Shown here one piece after another: positions 37,466 through 48,893 of a stretch of DNA of 64,000 nucleotides. The stretch spans positions 248,001 through 312,000 of the forward strand of contig NZ_CP006568.1 in NCBI RefSeq assembly GCF_000517405.1, read 5' to 3'. How positions within the stretch are numbered: position 1 is the first letter of the stretch; each line of letters begins with the position of its first letter. This DNA comes from Candidatus Sodalis pierantonius str. SOPE. GTDB taxonomy: Bacteria; Pseudomonadota; Gammaproteobacteria; Enterobacterales; Enterobacteriaceae. The translations under genes were made by a program, and so were the position numbers. Under the pieces are notes generated by a model. The model worked only from the letters and a program-made list of their open reading frames with translations, was not told the origin of the DNA and did not search any database.

Positions 37466-39055
37466 GCCCCGCCTGGCCGCCCGCTGGCGCAACTACAGGC
37501 GGACGGGCGCCACTTTCCAGATTTCCTCGGCATACTCGCGGATCGTCCGGTCGGAGGAGAAATAGCCCATGCTGGCGATATTCAACGCCGCGCGGCGCGT
37601 CCATTCGTCCGGGCGCTGATACAGGCGGTCCACCTCATCCTGGGTATCGACATAGCTGCGGTAATCCGCCAGTAGCTGATAATGATCCCCCAAGTTGACC
37701 AGCGAATCGGATAAGTTGCTGTAGCGTCCCGGCTCGCCGGGGCTGAACACGCCGGTGGCAATCTGCGATAGCGCCAAATGCAGCTCCGCATCCTGCTCAT
37801 AATAGCTGCGCGGATTGTAACCGTCGCTACGCAGCGTCTCGACCTGCAGGGCGGTATTCCCGAAAATAAACATATTCTCCTCACCCATATGCTGGCGCAT
37901 TTCGATGTTAGCGCCGTCGAGCGTGCCGATGGTCAGCGCGCCGTTGAGGGCAAACTTCATGTTGCTGGTACCTGACGCCTCGGTGCCCGCCAGAGAGATT
38001 TGTTCGGAGAGATCCGCCGCCGGAATAATCAGCTGCGCCATGTAATAGGCCGAGGCGGCTTTGCCGGCGAAAATATTGACCCGCGGCACCCAGTCGGCGT
38101 CGGGGTTCTCGCGAATGCAGTTATAGCGGGTAATGATATTCAGCACGTTTAGCAGCTGGCGTTTATATTCGTGAATACGCTTGATTTGCACATCAAACAG
38201 CGCCGCCGGATTGACCCACCTCGTCCAGCTGATTCGCCAGATAGGCCGCCAGCTGTTTTTTATTGGTCAATTTCGTCTGCTGGAACTGAACAATAAACGC
38301 GGGAAAATCGATGTGCCCCTTCAGTTCTTCCAATTGGCCGAGATCGGTACGCCAGGTGTGGCCGATGGTTTCATCCAGCACCGCCGATAGCGGCGGATTG
38401 GCCAGCGCCAGCCAGCGCCGCGGCGTCACGCCGTTGGTCTTATTGCAGAAACGATCGGGGAACAGGCGCGCGAAATCGACGAAGAGCGACTGCACCATCA
38501 GCTCAGTATGCAGCTCGGAGACGCCATTGACCTTATGGCTGGCGATCACCGCCAGCCAGGCCATCCGCACCCGACGGCCGTTGTGTTCATCCACGATAGA
38601 CACCCTCGACAGCAACTCGCTGTCGTCCGGCGCCTGCGCCTGGACCTGATTGAGAAAATGATCGTTGATATCGAAAATGATTTGCAAATGGCGCGGCAAG
38701 ATCTTGCCCAGCATGTCCACCGGCCAGGTCTCCAGCGCTTCGCTCATCAACGTATGGTTGGTGTAGGAAAACGCTTGGCAGACCACTTCCCAGGCGCGGG
38801 CCCAATCAAACTTATGCTCATCAATGAGCAGACGCATCAGTTCGGGAATGGCCAGCACCGGATGGGTATCATTCAAATGGATAGCGATCTTATCGCCCAA
38901 GTTATCGAAGGTGTTGTGCAGCAGCCAATGGCGGTTGAGAATATCCTGCACCGTGGCGGAAACGAGAAAATATTCCTGTCGCAGCCGCAGTTCGCGGCCG
39001 GAATAGGTGGAGTCGTCAGGATAAAGCTCGCGGGAAACGTTTTCGGAATAATTTT

Positions 39056-40110
39056 GGCTTTGTTGAATAAATCGAACTTTTAGGTGACTGGCGGCTCTGA
39101 TCACTACATTCGTTTCAACATCAGGTCTCCATGGCAAAGCAAAAGTTTAAAATCACCAACTGGCCCGCATACAACAATGCGCTCAGGCAGCGGGGGGACA
39201 TGACAGTATGGCTTGATGAGTCAGCCATTGCTGCATGGACTGAGAGTACACCACCTGAACATCGTGGCCGGCCGCTTCACTACACCGATATGGCCATTAC
39301 CACGGTTCTGATGATAAAGCGCGTGTTTAACCTTTCGCTCCGGGCGTTACAGGGTTTCGTTGACGCGATTTTTAAACTGATGGGGCTGTCGCTGCGCTGC
39401 CCAGATTACTCTCTGGTCAGCCGGCGAGCAAAAACCGTCGACATCAGCATAAAAACGCCAACCCGTGGCGAAATCTCACACCTGGTCATCGATGGCACCG
39501 GCCTGAAAATCTTCGGCGAAGGCGAATGGAAAGTCAGGCAGCATGGGGCTGAGAGGCGCAGAGTATGGCGCAAGCTTCATCTGGCAATAAATAGCGCGAC
39601 ACATGAAATTATCTGTGCCGATTTATCGCTAAGCGGTACGACAGATGCGCAGGCGCTGCCCGGGCTGATTAACCAAACCCACCGGAAAATCAGGGAAGCG
39701 TCGGCTGACAGTGCTTACGATACGCGTTACTGTCATGATGCTCTGCTGAGGAAAAAAATAAAGCCGCTTATCCCACCGCGAAGTGGTGCGCAATATTGGC
39801 CAGCTCGATACCATGAGCGTAACCATGCGGTGGCAAATCAGCATCTGAGCGGCAATAACGATACCTGGAAAAAGAAAGTAGGTTATCACCGGCGTTCACT
39901 GGCTGAAACGGCCATGTTCCGGTTTAAAACACTTCTGGGTGGTCATCTGAGTCTGCATGACTATGACGCGCAGGTAGGTGAGGCTATGGCAATGGTCAAA
40001 GCGCTTAACCGGATCACGCTGTTAGGAATGCCAAACAGCGTCCGCATCATGTAACAATCGCCCTGATAGGGAGGAAGTCGTCACAAATTTCGGATTTATT
40101 CAACAAAGCG
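39056..40110 (+). mobile_element. IS903-type (IS5 family) insertion sequence, copy 1, in glgP
   Basis: A 1055-base element. The ends read GGCTTTGTTGAATAAATC on the left and, on the right, GATTTATTCAACAAAGCG. They form inverted repeats except for the outermost base. The element is flanked by a 9-base target duplication aataatttt (39047-39055 and 40111-40119). It contains one transposase gene on the plus strand. Terminal sequence, size and duplication length match the IS903 group. Confidence 0.96.
39131..40054 (+). CDS. IS903-type transposase (copy 1)
   Basis: 307 residues, the usual IS903 length. The DDE catalytic residues are visible: Asp in HLVIDGTGLKIFGEGEWK, Asp in SADSAYDTRYCH and Glu in RRSLAETAMFRFK. 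Uninterrupted, so potentially active. It differs from copy 2 at five residues, including GDMTVW against GDLTVW, LAINSAT against LAVDSAT and FKTLLGG against FKILLGG; none is catalytic. Confidence 0.96.
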   Translation: MAKQKFKITNWPAYNNALRQRGDMTVWLDESAIAAWTESTPPEHRGRPLHYTDMAITTVLMIKRVFNLSLRALQGFVDAIFKLMGLSLRCPDYSLVSRRAKTVDISIKTPTRGEISHLVIDGTGLKIFGEGEWKVRQHGAERRRVWRKLHLAINSATHEIICADLSLSGTTDAQALPGLINQTHRKIREASADSAYDTRYCHDALLRKKIKPLIPPRSGAQYWPARYHERNHAVANQHLSGNNDTWKKKVGYHRRSLAETAMFRFKTLLGGHLSLHDYDAQVGEAMAMVKALNRITLLGMPNSVRIM

Positions 40111-40921
40111 AATAATTTTTGTCTTCCACCGCGGCGAAGTAGTCGCCCTGATTAAATTTGCCGAGGTTGATCTCACTGCTCGCCTGCGCACTCCACAGCC
40201 GCAGGGTATTGGTGGCATCGGTATCAAAGCCCGGGATAATCTGGTCATAGGCGCAGGCCAGCACCTCTTCGGTTTCTACCCAGCGGATTTTGGCGCCTTC
40301 ATGCTATAGCCTGCCGCCGAAACGGACCTTATAGCGGCTGGGGTGGCGGGGAAACTCCCACGGGTTGCCGTACTCCAGCCAGTAATCGGGAGACTCGGCC
40401 TGCTGGCCGTTGACGATATTTTGCTTGAACATACCGTATTCATAGCGGATGCCGTAACCGCGTCCCGGCAGCGCCAAAGTCGCCATCGAGTCGAGAAAAC
40501 AGGCCGCCAGCCGTCCCAGACCGCCGTTGCCCAGGCCGGGATCGTTCTCCTCCTCGGTAAGCAGATCGTCCAGCTCCAGCCCCATTTCATCCAGCGCGAC
40601 CCGGGTGTCCTCATAAATTCCCATCGCCAGCAGCGCATTAGAGAGCGTGCGGCCGAGCAGAAATTCCATCGACAGATAATACACCTGGCGCACATCCTGC
40701 GACAGTTGGGCGCGGTTGGATCACAGCCAGCGCTCCACCATGCGATCCCGTACCGCCAGCAGCACGGCATTTAGCCACTCGTGTTTGTTCGCCACGGCGG
40801 GATCTTTGCCGATGGTGAACATCAACTTGTAGGCGATGGAGTGTTTAAGTGCCTCGACGCTGAGGGTGGGTGACGCATAGATAAACGGTGAATTCATGCC
40901 CGTGTTTCCCCTGGTTGAACC

Positions 40922-42351
40922 TTAAAGGCGTTGATACAACGACTGATAGGCTTTCGCGGCAACGCGCCAGCTGAAATCCAGTCCCATCGCCTGCCGCTGC
41001 ACATAACGCCACAGCGACGGCCGCGACCACAAGACAAAAGCGCGGCGGATAGCGCGCTGCAGGCCCGCGGCGGTGGCATCTTCAAACACAAAACCGCTGG
41101 CGACGCCGTCCGACAGATTTTCCAGCGAACTGTCGGTGACGGTATCCGCCAACCCGCCGGTACGGCGCACCAGCGGCAGAGTGCCGTACTTCAGCGCATA
41201 AAGCTGGGTGAGCCCGCATGGCTCAAAGCGGCTCGGCACCATCAACACGTCTGCGCCGCCGATAATGCGGTGCGAAAATGCCTCATGGTAGCCCAGTTGT
41301 ACCCCCACCTGGCTAGGATATTCCGCCGCCGCGGCCAAAAATCCCTGTTGCAGCGTGGCGTCGCCGGCGCCGAGCAGCGTGAGCTGGCCGCCCTGCTCAA
41401 GCAAATCCGGCAGGACCTCCAGCACCAGATCCAGCCCTTTCTGGCTGGTTAGCCGGCTGACCACCGCGAACAACGGCACCTTTTCATCCACCGTCAGCCC
41501 CATCGCGGTTTGCAGGTGGCGCTTATTGTTGACCTTCGCCTCCAGCACATCGCGGTTATAGCAGGTGGCGAGCATGGCGTCATGGGTTGGGTTCCAAATG
41601 GCGTCATCGACGCCGTTGAGAATACCGCTCAACCGCCCCTGGGTCTGTAGGGACGCCAGCAGCCCCTCCATGCCGTAACCGTAGGCCGGCTGCGTGATTT
41701 CCCGGGCGTAAGTAGGGCTGACCGTCGTGACATGATCGGCATAAAACAGCCCGGCTTTCATATAGGAAATCTGACCATAAAACTCCAAACCATAGGTCTG
41801 GAAAAAGTCATCCGGCAGTTGGAGTTCCGATAAATGACGCGGGGAGAACAACCCCTGATAGGCCAGATTATGCACGGTGAACACCGATTTTCCGGCCGGC
41901 CTTTCGCCGCCAGATAGGCGCAGGTCAATCCGGCATGCCAGTCGTGGGAGTGCACGATATCCGGACGCCAGGTGGGATCCAGCCCGGTAGCCATTTCCGC
42001 CCCCACCCAGCCCTGGACAGCGAAACGCAGGTAGTTATCCATATAGGCGAACTGATCCTAGTCGTGATAGGGGCTGCCGTGACGATCGTAGAGATCCGGA
42101 ATATCAATCAAATAGATGCCAACGCCGTTGAAACGGCCGTACAACAGTACGCCGTGGCGCGACAGCGCATCGAACTCTTTTACCACACGGCTATCGGGAA
42201 CACCTTTACGCAGATCGGGAAAGGCAGGCAGGAGAACCCGCACATCATCGCCCTCTGCGATTTGCGCAGCGGGGAGCGCCCCTACCACATTTGCCAGACC
42301 CCCGGTTTTCAATAAGGGGAACAATTCAGAACAAACATGTAGAACCTGCAT
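40922..42351 (-). pseudogene. glgA: Glycogen synthase, broken by a nonsense codon and a frameshift
   Basis: Start MQVLHVCSELFPLLKTGGLAN with the ADP-glucose-binding KTGGL motif. A TAG at about 42058-42060 interrupts after GSPYHD, with the frame continuing DQFAYMDNYLRFAVQGWVGAE. A frameshift at about 41885-41900 (after LAAKGRPEN) moves the rest, beginning FTVHNLAYQGLF, into another frame to 40922. The C-terminal catalytic EX7E region (FEPCGLTQLYALKYG) is intact. GlgA elongates alpha-1,4-glucan from ADP-glucose. Two lesions make it inactive. Confidence 0.94.
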
Positions 42352-42403
42352 CATCGCTCCTGTTGTGGCTTAGTGCTCTTCTAGTGACCGTTTGAGGTCT
42401 TCC

Positions 42404-43682
42404 CTAACTGAGTTTTGCCAATGTCTCGCGGGTGACCAGCACGACGCCTTCTTCCGTAAGGTGAAAGCGTTACCGGTCCAAATCCGCCTCTTCGCCAATA
42501 ATCATGTCATCAGGGATCTGGCAGGCGCGATCGATAATGCATCGTCGCAGCCGGCAGGAGCGTCCGACAATCACGTCAGGCAACAGCACCGCCTGTTCCA
42601 GCTCGCAAAAGGAATGGATCCTGACGCGCGGAAACAGTACACAGTGTTTCAAGGTAGTCCCGGACAAAATACAGCCGCCGGAGACCAGTGAATTCAGCGT
42701 CACGCCGGAATGGCCGGCGCGATCCTGGGTAAATTTGGCGGGCGGCATCGCCGTACGGATCGGCCACTCGCGATCGTAAATATTCAGCTCAGGCATAACC
42801 GGCGCGAGATCGAGGTTGGCGCGCCAATAGGCGTCCAGCGTGCCGACATCGCGCCAGTAGGGCGTACTCTGGCCGGGCTGGGCCGACCGCACGCAGGAGA
42901 GCGTAAAGGGGTGCGCACAGGCATCGCCATTGGCGGTCACGCGGGGCAGAATATCCTTGCCGAAATCGTGGCTGGAACGGTCATCGCGCCGATCTTCCTC
43001 CAACCGCTGGTACAGATAGTCAGCGTTGAAAACATAAATGCCCATGCTGGCGAGCGCCATGTCCGGCTGGCCCGGCATCGCCGGGGGATCCTCCGGTTTC
43101 TCCACGAAATTCACCACGCGATAGTCGGCATCCACCGCCAACACGCCAAAATCACGCGCCTCGTCGCGGGGGACCGGCAGACAGGCAACGGTACAGGGTG
43201 CGCCCTTCTCCACATGATCGATAAGCAGCCGCGAATAATCCATCTTGTAGATATGATCGCCGGCCAGGATCACCAGGTATTGCGCGCGGTAGCGGCGAAT
43301 AATGTCCAGATTTTGCGACACCGCGTCGGCGGTACCGCGGTACCAATGTTCGGTTGCCAACCGCTGCTGGGCGGGCAGCAGGTCAACAAATTCGTTCATC
43401 TCGGCATTGAGGAACGACCAGCCGCGCTGGATATGCTGTACCAGCGTATGGGATTGATATTGGGTAATCACGCCGATGCACCGGATGCCGGAATTCAGGC
43501 AATTGGACAAAGCAAAATCGATGATGCGGAATTGCCCCCCCGAAATGTACCACGGGTTCGGCGCGTTCGGCGGTCAGCCCTTTTAGTCGCGAGCCGCGTC
43601 CGCCCGCCAGGATCAACGCCACGGATTGAATCGGTAACTGGCGCGCCAGTATCACCGGGTCACTGCTTGCAAACCGCACCAT
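42404..43682 (-). pseudogene. glgC: Glucose-1-phosphate adenylyltransferase, frameshifted in a G7 run
   Basis: From ATG 43682 (MVRFASSDPVILARQLP) the pyrophosphorylase motif LILAGGRGSRLKGLT is present. At 43535-43541 a run of seven G on the coding strand (FGG codons) has one base too many. With six, the protein continues QFRIIDFALSNCLNSGIR in the frame used downstream. Near the end TAA (42470-42472) follows ADLDR, and reading on gives RFHLTEEGVVLVTRETLAKLS and a natural TAG at 42404. GlgC makes ADP-glucose, the committed step of glycogen synthesis. Broken at both ends. Confidence 0.93.
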
Positions 43683-43693
43683 AGCCCACTCCT

Positions 43694-45673
43694 TTAATCC
43701 TGTTCCAGCACGCATGCCGCGCGGGGACCAAGCGATAGCAAAAGGTCAGCGGGGGCTGACATAAGCGGCTGAAACGGTGCCGTTAACCGCCACCTCCCTT
43801 CAGGTAAGGTGATTTCACAGGGGCTTGTCGTGGCATTGATCACAAAAAGCGTACGTTGCGATAAACGAATTTGCAGCCGCGTTTCCCCCTGCTGCCATTG
43901 TTCCGCGCACAGCGGAGCACCGTGCTCATCAAGCCATTCGACCTGCTCCGGCGAATCCTCCACCCACCAGCGATCGACGTTTAGCGCCGGAATCGATTGA
44001 CGCAGGCGGATGAGCCCGGCGGTGAACGCGGTCAACGCCTCATCGACCTGCGCCCAGTCCAGCCAGGTAGTGGCGTTGTCCTGGCAATAGGCGTTGTTAT
44101 TGCCCTGCTGGCTATGGCCGTGCTCATCGCCGGCCAACAGCATCGGCGTGCCCTGGGACAACAGCAGCGTCGTCAGTAGCGAGCGCTGGCTTTGGCCACG
44201 ATCGGCATTCACTTGAGCGCTGGCGTCCAGCCCCTCATGGCCGTGGTTAAAGCTGTGGTTCTCACCGGCGCCGTCGCGGTTGTCCTCACCGTTAGCCTGA
44301 TTATGCTTGTGGTTAAAGCTCACCAAATCGCGCAGCGTGAAACCGTCATGGGCGGTCAGCATGTTTACCGAGGCGGCCGGCGAGCGCTGGCGGAACAGAT
44401 CGTCCGAGGCGGCGAAACGGCGGGCGAATTGACCCAGCCGAATATCCCCGTGCAGCCAAAAGCGACGCACATCATCGCGAAAGCGATTGTTCCATTCGGC
44501 AAACGGCGACGGGAAACGCCCCGCCTGATAGCCGTCCGGTCCAATATCCCACGGCTCGGCGATAAGATTGCAGCGTCCGAGCAGCGGGTCGGCTTTGATG
44601 GCGGCAAACAGCGGCGCGTCGGCGCTGAACGCCGGCGTCCGGCCCAGCACGCTGCCGAGGTCGAAACGGAAACCGTCTACGTGGCACTCCTCCACCCAAA
44701 AACGCAGACAGGTCATTACCCATTCCCGCACCAAGGGCTGACAAAGGCGCAACGTATTGCCGCAACCGGTCCAGTTCCGATAGTCGCCCTGCTCATCGAG
44801 CCAGTAGTAGCTGCGGTTGTCGATCGCGCGCAGCGACAGCACTGGCCCGAACCGATCCAGTTCCGCGCTGTGGTTGAATACCACATCCAGTAGGACCTCA
44901 ATGCCGGCGCCGTACAGCGCCCGCACCATATCGCGGAATTCGTTCAGCGCGCTTTGCCCCTGTTGTCCCGCGGCATAAGCGGGCTCCACCGCGCAGGGGG
45001 CCAGCACGTTATAGCCCCGGTAATTAGACAGCCCCTAGCGCTGCAATCGCGGCTCATGGGCGTGCTGCTGCACCGGCAGCAATTCAACGGCGGTAATGCC
45101 GAGGGAGCGCAGGTACGCCAACATTTACGGATGGGCCAGACCGGCATAGGTCCCGCGCAGCGCGGCGGGAATAGCGGGGTGCAACTGGGTGAGACCACGC
45201 ACGTGGGCTTCATAGATCACCGTCTTCCCCCAGGGCACCGCCGGCGGCGTATCGCCGCGCCAGTCATAATCGAGCGCCACCACCCGGCATTTGGAAACAT
45301 AGGGCGCGCTGTCGGTGGGATCCGGCTGGTCGCCCGCGTCCAGCAGCGCCGGATGGTCGCCGACCTCCCCTTCCAGCGTGTAAGCGCAGGGATCGATAAC
45401 CAGCTTTGCCGGATTGAAACGGTGGCCCTCGCCGAGGGCGAAAGGGCCATGGAGACGAAAGCCGTAACGCAGGCCCGCACCGGCGCCGGCCAGATGGCCG
45501 TGACAACGATCGCCGCTACGGCCGGGTAATTCCCACTGCTGTTCGCCGCCCTGCTCATCGAATACGCACAGCACCACCCGCTCTGCATGGGCGGAAAACA
45601 GGCAGAAATTGACGCCGGCGCCGTCAATGCGGGCGCCCAGGTATTCAGGAGACCCCGCCGTTAGCGCCGTCAT
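43694..45673 (-). pseudogene. glgX: Glycogen debranching enzyme, two internal stop codons
   Basis: All segments lie in one frame from ATG 45673. TAA occurs at 45125-45127 after GTYAGLAHP, and TAG at about 45037 after HEPRLQR, where relatives read LGLSNY or MGLSNY. The rest is a complete GH13 isoamylase-type enzyme with DVVFNHSAEL, GFRFDLGSVLG, LIAEPWDIG and TAHDGFTLRDLVSFN. The product would remove limit-dextrin branches. The start overlaps the glgB stop by four bases (ATGA). No frameshift is seen, only nonsense changes, so the decay is recent. Confidence 0.94.
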
Positions 45674-47687
45674 TCCCCCTCCCGCAGCAAAAAGAGGGTC
45701 GCCAGCGGCGGCAACGTCAGCGACAGAGAATAGCCGTGGTAATGCCAGGGGATCGGCTCGCTGTGGATTTCGCCCTGATTCCCCGTATTACTGCCGTTAT
45801 AATAAGCCGAGTCGGTATTGAGCACCTCATGCCAACGGCCGCCGTGGGGGACGCCGATGCGATAGCCTTGGCGCGGCACCGGCGTAAAATTGCTGACCAC
45901 CAGCATTTCATTGCCGGCGTTGTCGCGACGCAGGAAGGCAAATACCGAGTTTTCATGGTCATCAGACACCAGCCACTGAAAGCCGGAAAACGTATAATCG
46001 CACTCATAGAGCGGAGGATGACTGCGATAGCATTGGTTCAAATCCCGCACCAGCCACTGCACGCCGGCATGGTAACCGCCTTCATCGTCCAGCAAATGCC
46101 AGTCCAGGCTCACATCGTGGTTCCATTCTCGGCGCTGGGCAAATTCGTTACCCATAAACAGCAGCTTTTTACCGGGATGGCCCCACATAAAGCCGTAATA
46201 AGCGCGCAGATTGGCGAATTTTTGCCAATCGTCGCCGGGCATACGTCCGAGAATGGACCCCTTGCCGTGCACCACCTCATCGTGGGACAGCGGCAGCACA
46301 AAATTCTCGCTGTAGGCATAGACCATGCTGAACGTCATCTGATGATGATAGTATTTGCGATGCACCGGATCGAGCTGCATATAGTGCAGCGTGTCGTTCA
46401 TCCAGCCCATATTCCATTTGTAATGGAATCCCAGCCCGCCGGCGTCCGGCGGCCGGCTGACTCCGGAAAAAGAGGTGTACTCCTCCGCCACGGTGACCGC
46501 GCCGTCACGCTGCGTGCCGACGGTATGGTTGGTGTAGCTCAGAAAGGCGATGGCCTCCAGATTTTCATTGCCGCCATAAAAGTTGGGCACCCACTCACCG
46601 GCGGCGCGGCTATAATCGCGGTAAATCATGGAAGCCACCGCATCGACCCGCAGCCCGTCGAGGCCATAACGCTCCAGCCAAAACAGCGCGTTGCCGGCCA
46701 GATAGTTGCGCACTTCGTTACGACCATAATTGTAAATCAGCGTATTCCAGTCCTGATGCCGCCCCTCTTTCGGATCGGCGTATTCGTACAGCGCCGTGCC
46801 GTCAAAGTGCGCCAGCCCGAATTCGTCGCTCGGGAAATGGCCCGGCACCCAGTCCAGCAGCACGTTCAACCCGGCCTGATGGGCGGCGGTAATGAGCGTG
46901 CGAGAATCCTCCGGCGTACCGAAGCGACAGGCCGGGGCATAAATGCCAAGGGGCTGATATCCCCAACTGCCGTCAAAAGGGTGTTCATTTATCGGCAACA
47001 ATTCGATATGGGTAAAACCCATATACTTCACGTAGCCGACCAATTGCTCCGCCAGCTCCAAATAACTAAGCCAGAAATTATTCTCGGCGTGGCGGCGCCA
47101 GGAGCCCAGATGCACTTCATAAATGGCGATAGGTTGGTTCATTCCATTGGCCTGGCGGCGTGCCACGTCAGGCGGATCCGCCGGCGGCGGCAATCCTCGC
47201 GTTAGCGACGCCGTGTCTGGACGCATAGGGATCGGCTTTGAGCCGCGTCTGCCCGTGGCAATCGATGATTTCATATTTATAAAGTTGACCAACGGTTACC
47301 GCCGGCAGAAAGAGTTCCCAAATACCGTTTTCCCGCCGCTGGCGCATCGGATGGCGGCGGCCCTCCCAAAAATTAAATTCCCCAACTACCGAAACCCGCC
47401 GCGCATTGGGCGCCCAAACGGCGAAACGCATGCCGGCGACGTCATCGAGAACCTCAGGATGTGCCCCCAGCCGTTCCCAGGGACGTAAATGGGTGCCTTC
47501 CGCCAATAGCCAGCTGTCAATATCCTGTAATAAAGGACCGAAACGATAAGATAAGTATGCTCATGCCAGGTAACGGCCAGCCGATGATGAAAAGGATTTT
47601 TACGCCGTGGAATCAGCGCGCTAAAAAAACCGCGCGGGTCATCACAGTTTAAATCTGTGACTCGGCGTCCATTTTTCGCCTCTATTA

Positions 47688-48742
47688 CGCTTTGTTGAAT
47701 AAATCCGAAATTTTTGACGACTTCCTCCCTATCAGGGCGATTGTTACATGATGCGGACGCTGTTTGGCATTCCTAACAACGTGATCCGGTTAAGCGCTTT
47801 GACCATTGCCATAGCCTCACCTACCTGCGCGTCATAGTCATGCAGACTCAGATGACCACCCAGAAGTATTTTAAACCGGAACATGGCCGTTTCAGCCAGT
47901 GAACGCCGGTGATAACCTACTTTCTTTTTCCAGGTATCGTTATTGCCGCTCAGATGCTGATTTGCCACCGCATGGTTACGCTCATGGTATCGAGCTGGCC
48001 AATATTGCGCACCACTTCGCGGTGGGATAAGCGGCTTTATTTTTTTCCTCAGCAGAGCATCATGACAGTAACGCGTATCGTAAGCACTGTCAGCCGACGC
48101 TTCCCTGATTTTCCGGTGGGTTTGGTTAATCAGCCCGGGCAGCGCCTGCGCATCTGTCGTACCGCTTAGCGATAAATCGGCACAGATAATTTCATGTGTC
48201 GCGCTATCTACTGCCAGATGAAGCTTGCGCCATACTCTGCGCCTCTCAGCCCCATGCTGCCTGACTTTCCATTCGCCTTCGCCGAAGATTTTCAGGCCGG
48301 TGCCATCGATGACCAGGTGTGAGATTTCGCCGCGGGTTGGCGTTTTTATGCTGATGTCGACGGTTTTTGCTCGCCGGCTGACCAGAGAGTAATCTGGGCA
48401 GCGCAGCGACAGCCCCATCAGTTTAAAAATCGAGTCAACGAAACCCTGTAACGCCCGGAGCGAAAGGTTAAACACGCGCTTTATCATCAGAACCGTGGTA
48501 ATGGCCATATCGGTGTAGTGAAGCGGCCGGCCACGATGTTCAGGTGGTGTACTCTCAGTCCATGCAGCAATGGCTGACTCATCAAGCCATACTGTCAGGT
48601 CCCCCCGCTGCCTGAGCGCATTGTTATATGCGGGCCAGTTGGTAATTTTAAACTTTTGCTTTGCCATGGGGACCTGATGTTGAAACGAATGTAGTGATCA
48701 TAGCCGCCAGTCACCTAAAAGTTCGATTTATTCAACAAAGCC
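47688..48742 (-). mobile_element. IS903-type (IS5 family) insertion sequence, copy 2, in glgB
   Basis: Also exactly 1055 bases, in the orientation opposite to copy 1. Read in transposase orientation its ends are the same (GGCTTTGTTG and CAACAAAGCG). The 9-base target duplication is cctctatta (47679-47687 and 48743-48751). The two copies bracket a 7.6 kb block holding glgA, glgC, glgX and parts of glgP and glgB. Confidence 0.96.
47744..48667 (-). CDS. IS903-type transposase (copy 2)
   Basis: 307 residues, uninterrupted. The same catalytic DDE residues as copy 1 are present. It carries the more consensus-like LAVDSAT segment. Presumably active and able to complement copy 1. Confidence 0.96.
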   Translation of the reverse strand: MAKQKFKITNWPAYNNALRQRGDLTVWLDESAIAAWTESTPPEHRGRPLHYTDMAITTVLMIKRVFNLSLRALQGFVDSIFKLMGLSLRCPDYSLVSRRAKTVDISIKTPTRGEISHLVIDGTGLKIFGEGEWKVRQHGAERRRVWRKLHLAVDSATHEIICADLSLSGTTDAQALPGLINQTHRKIREASADSAYDTRYCHDALLRKKIKPLIPPRSGAQYWPARYHERNHAVANQHLSGNNDTWKKKVGYHRRSLAETAMFRFKILLGGHLSLHDYDAQVGEAMAMVKALNRITLLGMPNSVRIM

Positions 48743-48893
48743 CCTCTATTACCGTGACCGCGCTGGCATCCGGCAATAACGCGCGTACCACCAAACCCGC
48801 CTCGGTGTAATGTATCCCCAATAAAGAAAACGGATCGGCATAATGGTCGACCACCAGTGCGGTAATAACATCTTGGTCGGGATATCCTGCCAT

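Larger units (their letters stand above)
37493..40897 (-). pseudogene. glgP: Glycogen phosphorylase, destroyed by IS insertion and point lesions
   Basis: ATG 40897 begins MNSPFIYASPTLSVEALKHS. Lesions in order of translation are: TGA replacing Arg after ERWL (about 40722), TAG after FGGRL (about 40306), an IS903-type insertion after VEDKN (39056-40110), a one-base insertion after NQLDEV (about 38213), and an in-frame loss of about 33 residues after AYYMA (about 38035). The PLP-binding segment EASGTSNMKFALNGALTIGTLDGAN survives. GlgP degrades glycogen to glucose-1-phosphate. It heads away from glgA as the last gene of the glgBXCAP run. Clearly non-functional. Confidence 0.96.
45670..48893 (-). 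pseudogene. glgB: 1,4-alpha-glucan branching enzyme, IS-interrupted and frameshifted
   Basis: The true start (ATG 48893) lies beyond the second IS copy: MAGYPDQDVITALVVDHYADPFSLLG through DASAVTVIE. The IS (47688-48742) splits the gene at the VIE codons. After it come NGRRVTDLNCDDPRGFFSALIPRRKN, then a small deletion with loss of frame near 47550. WLLAEGTHLRPWERLGAH and RRVSVVGEFNFWEGRRHPM follow. Another frameshift after LKADPYA (about 47220) leads into the intact GH13 catalytic region (YEVHLGSWRRH, GLRVDAVASMIYRDYS, LPLSHDEVVHGKGS). It formerly made alpha-1,6 branches and headed the glgBXCAP operon. Confidence 0.95.

Noticed and set aside
45736..47205. A 489-codon open frame antisense to glgB
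   Set aside because: It mirrors the codon pattern of the GC-rich glgB gene, has no domain I can recognise, and lies exactly opposite conserved GH13 sequence.
39056..48742. A composite transposon carrying glg genes
   Set aside because: Each IS copy has its own perfect 9-base duplication and interrupts glgP or glgB in their ancestral places, so the block was not moved as a unit.
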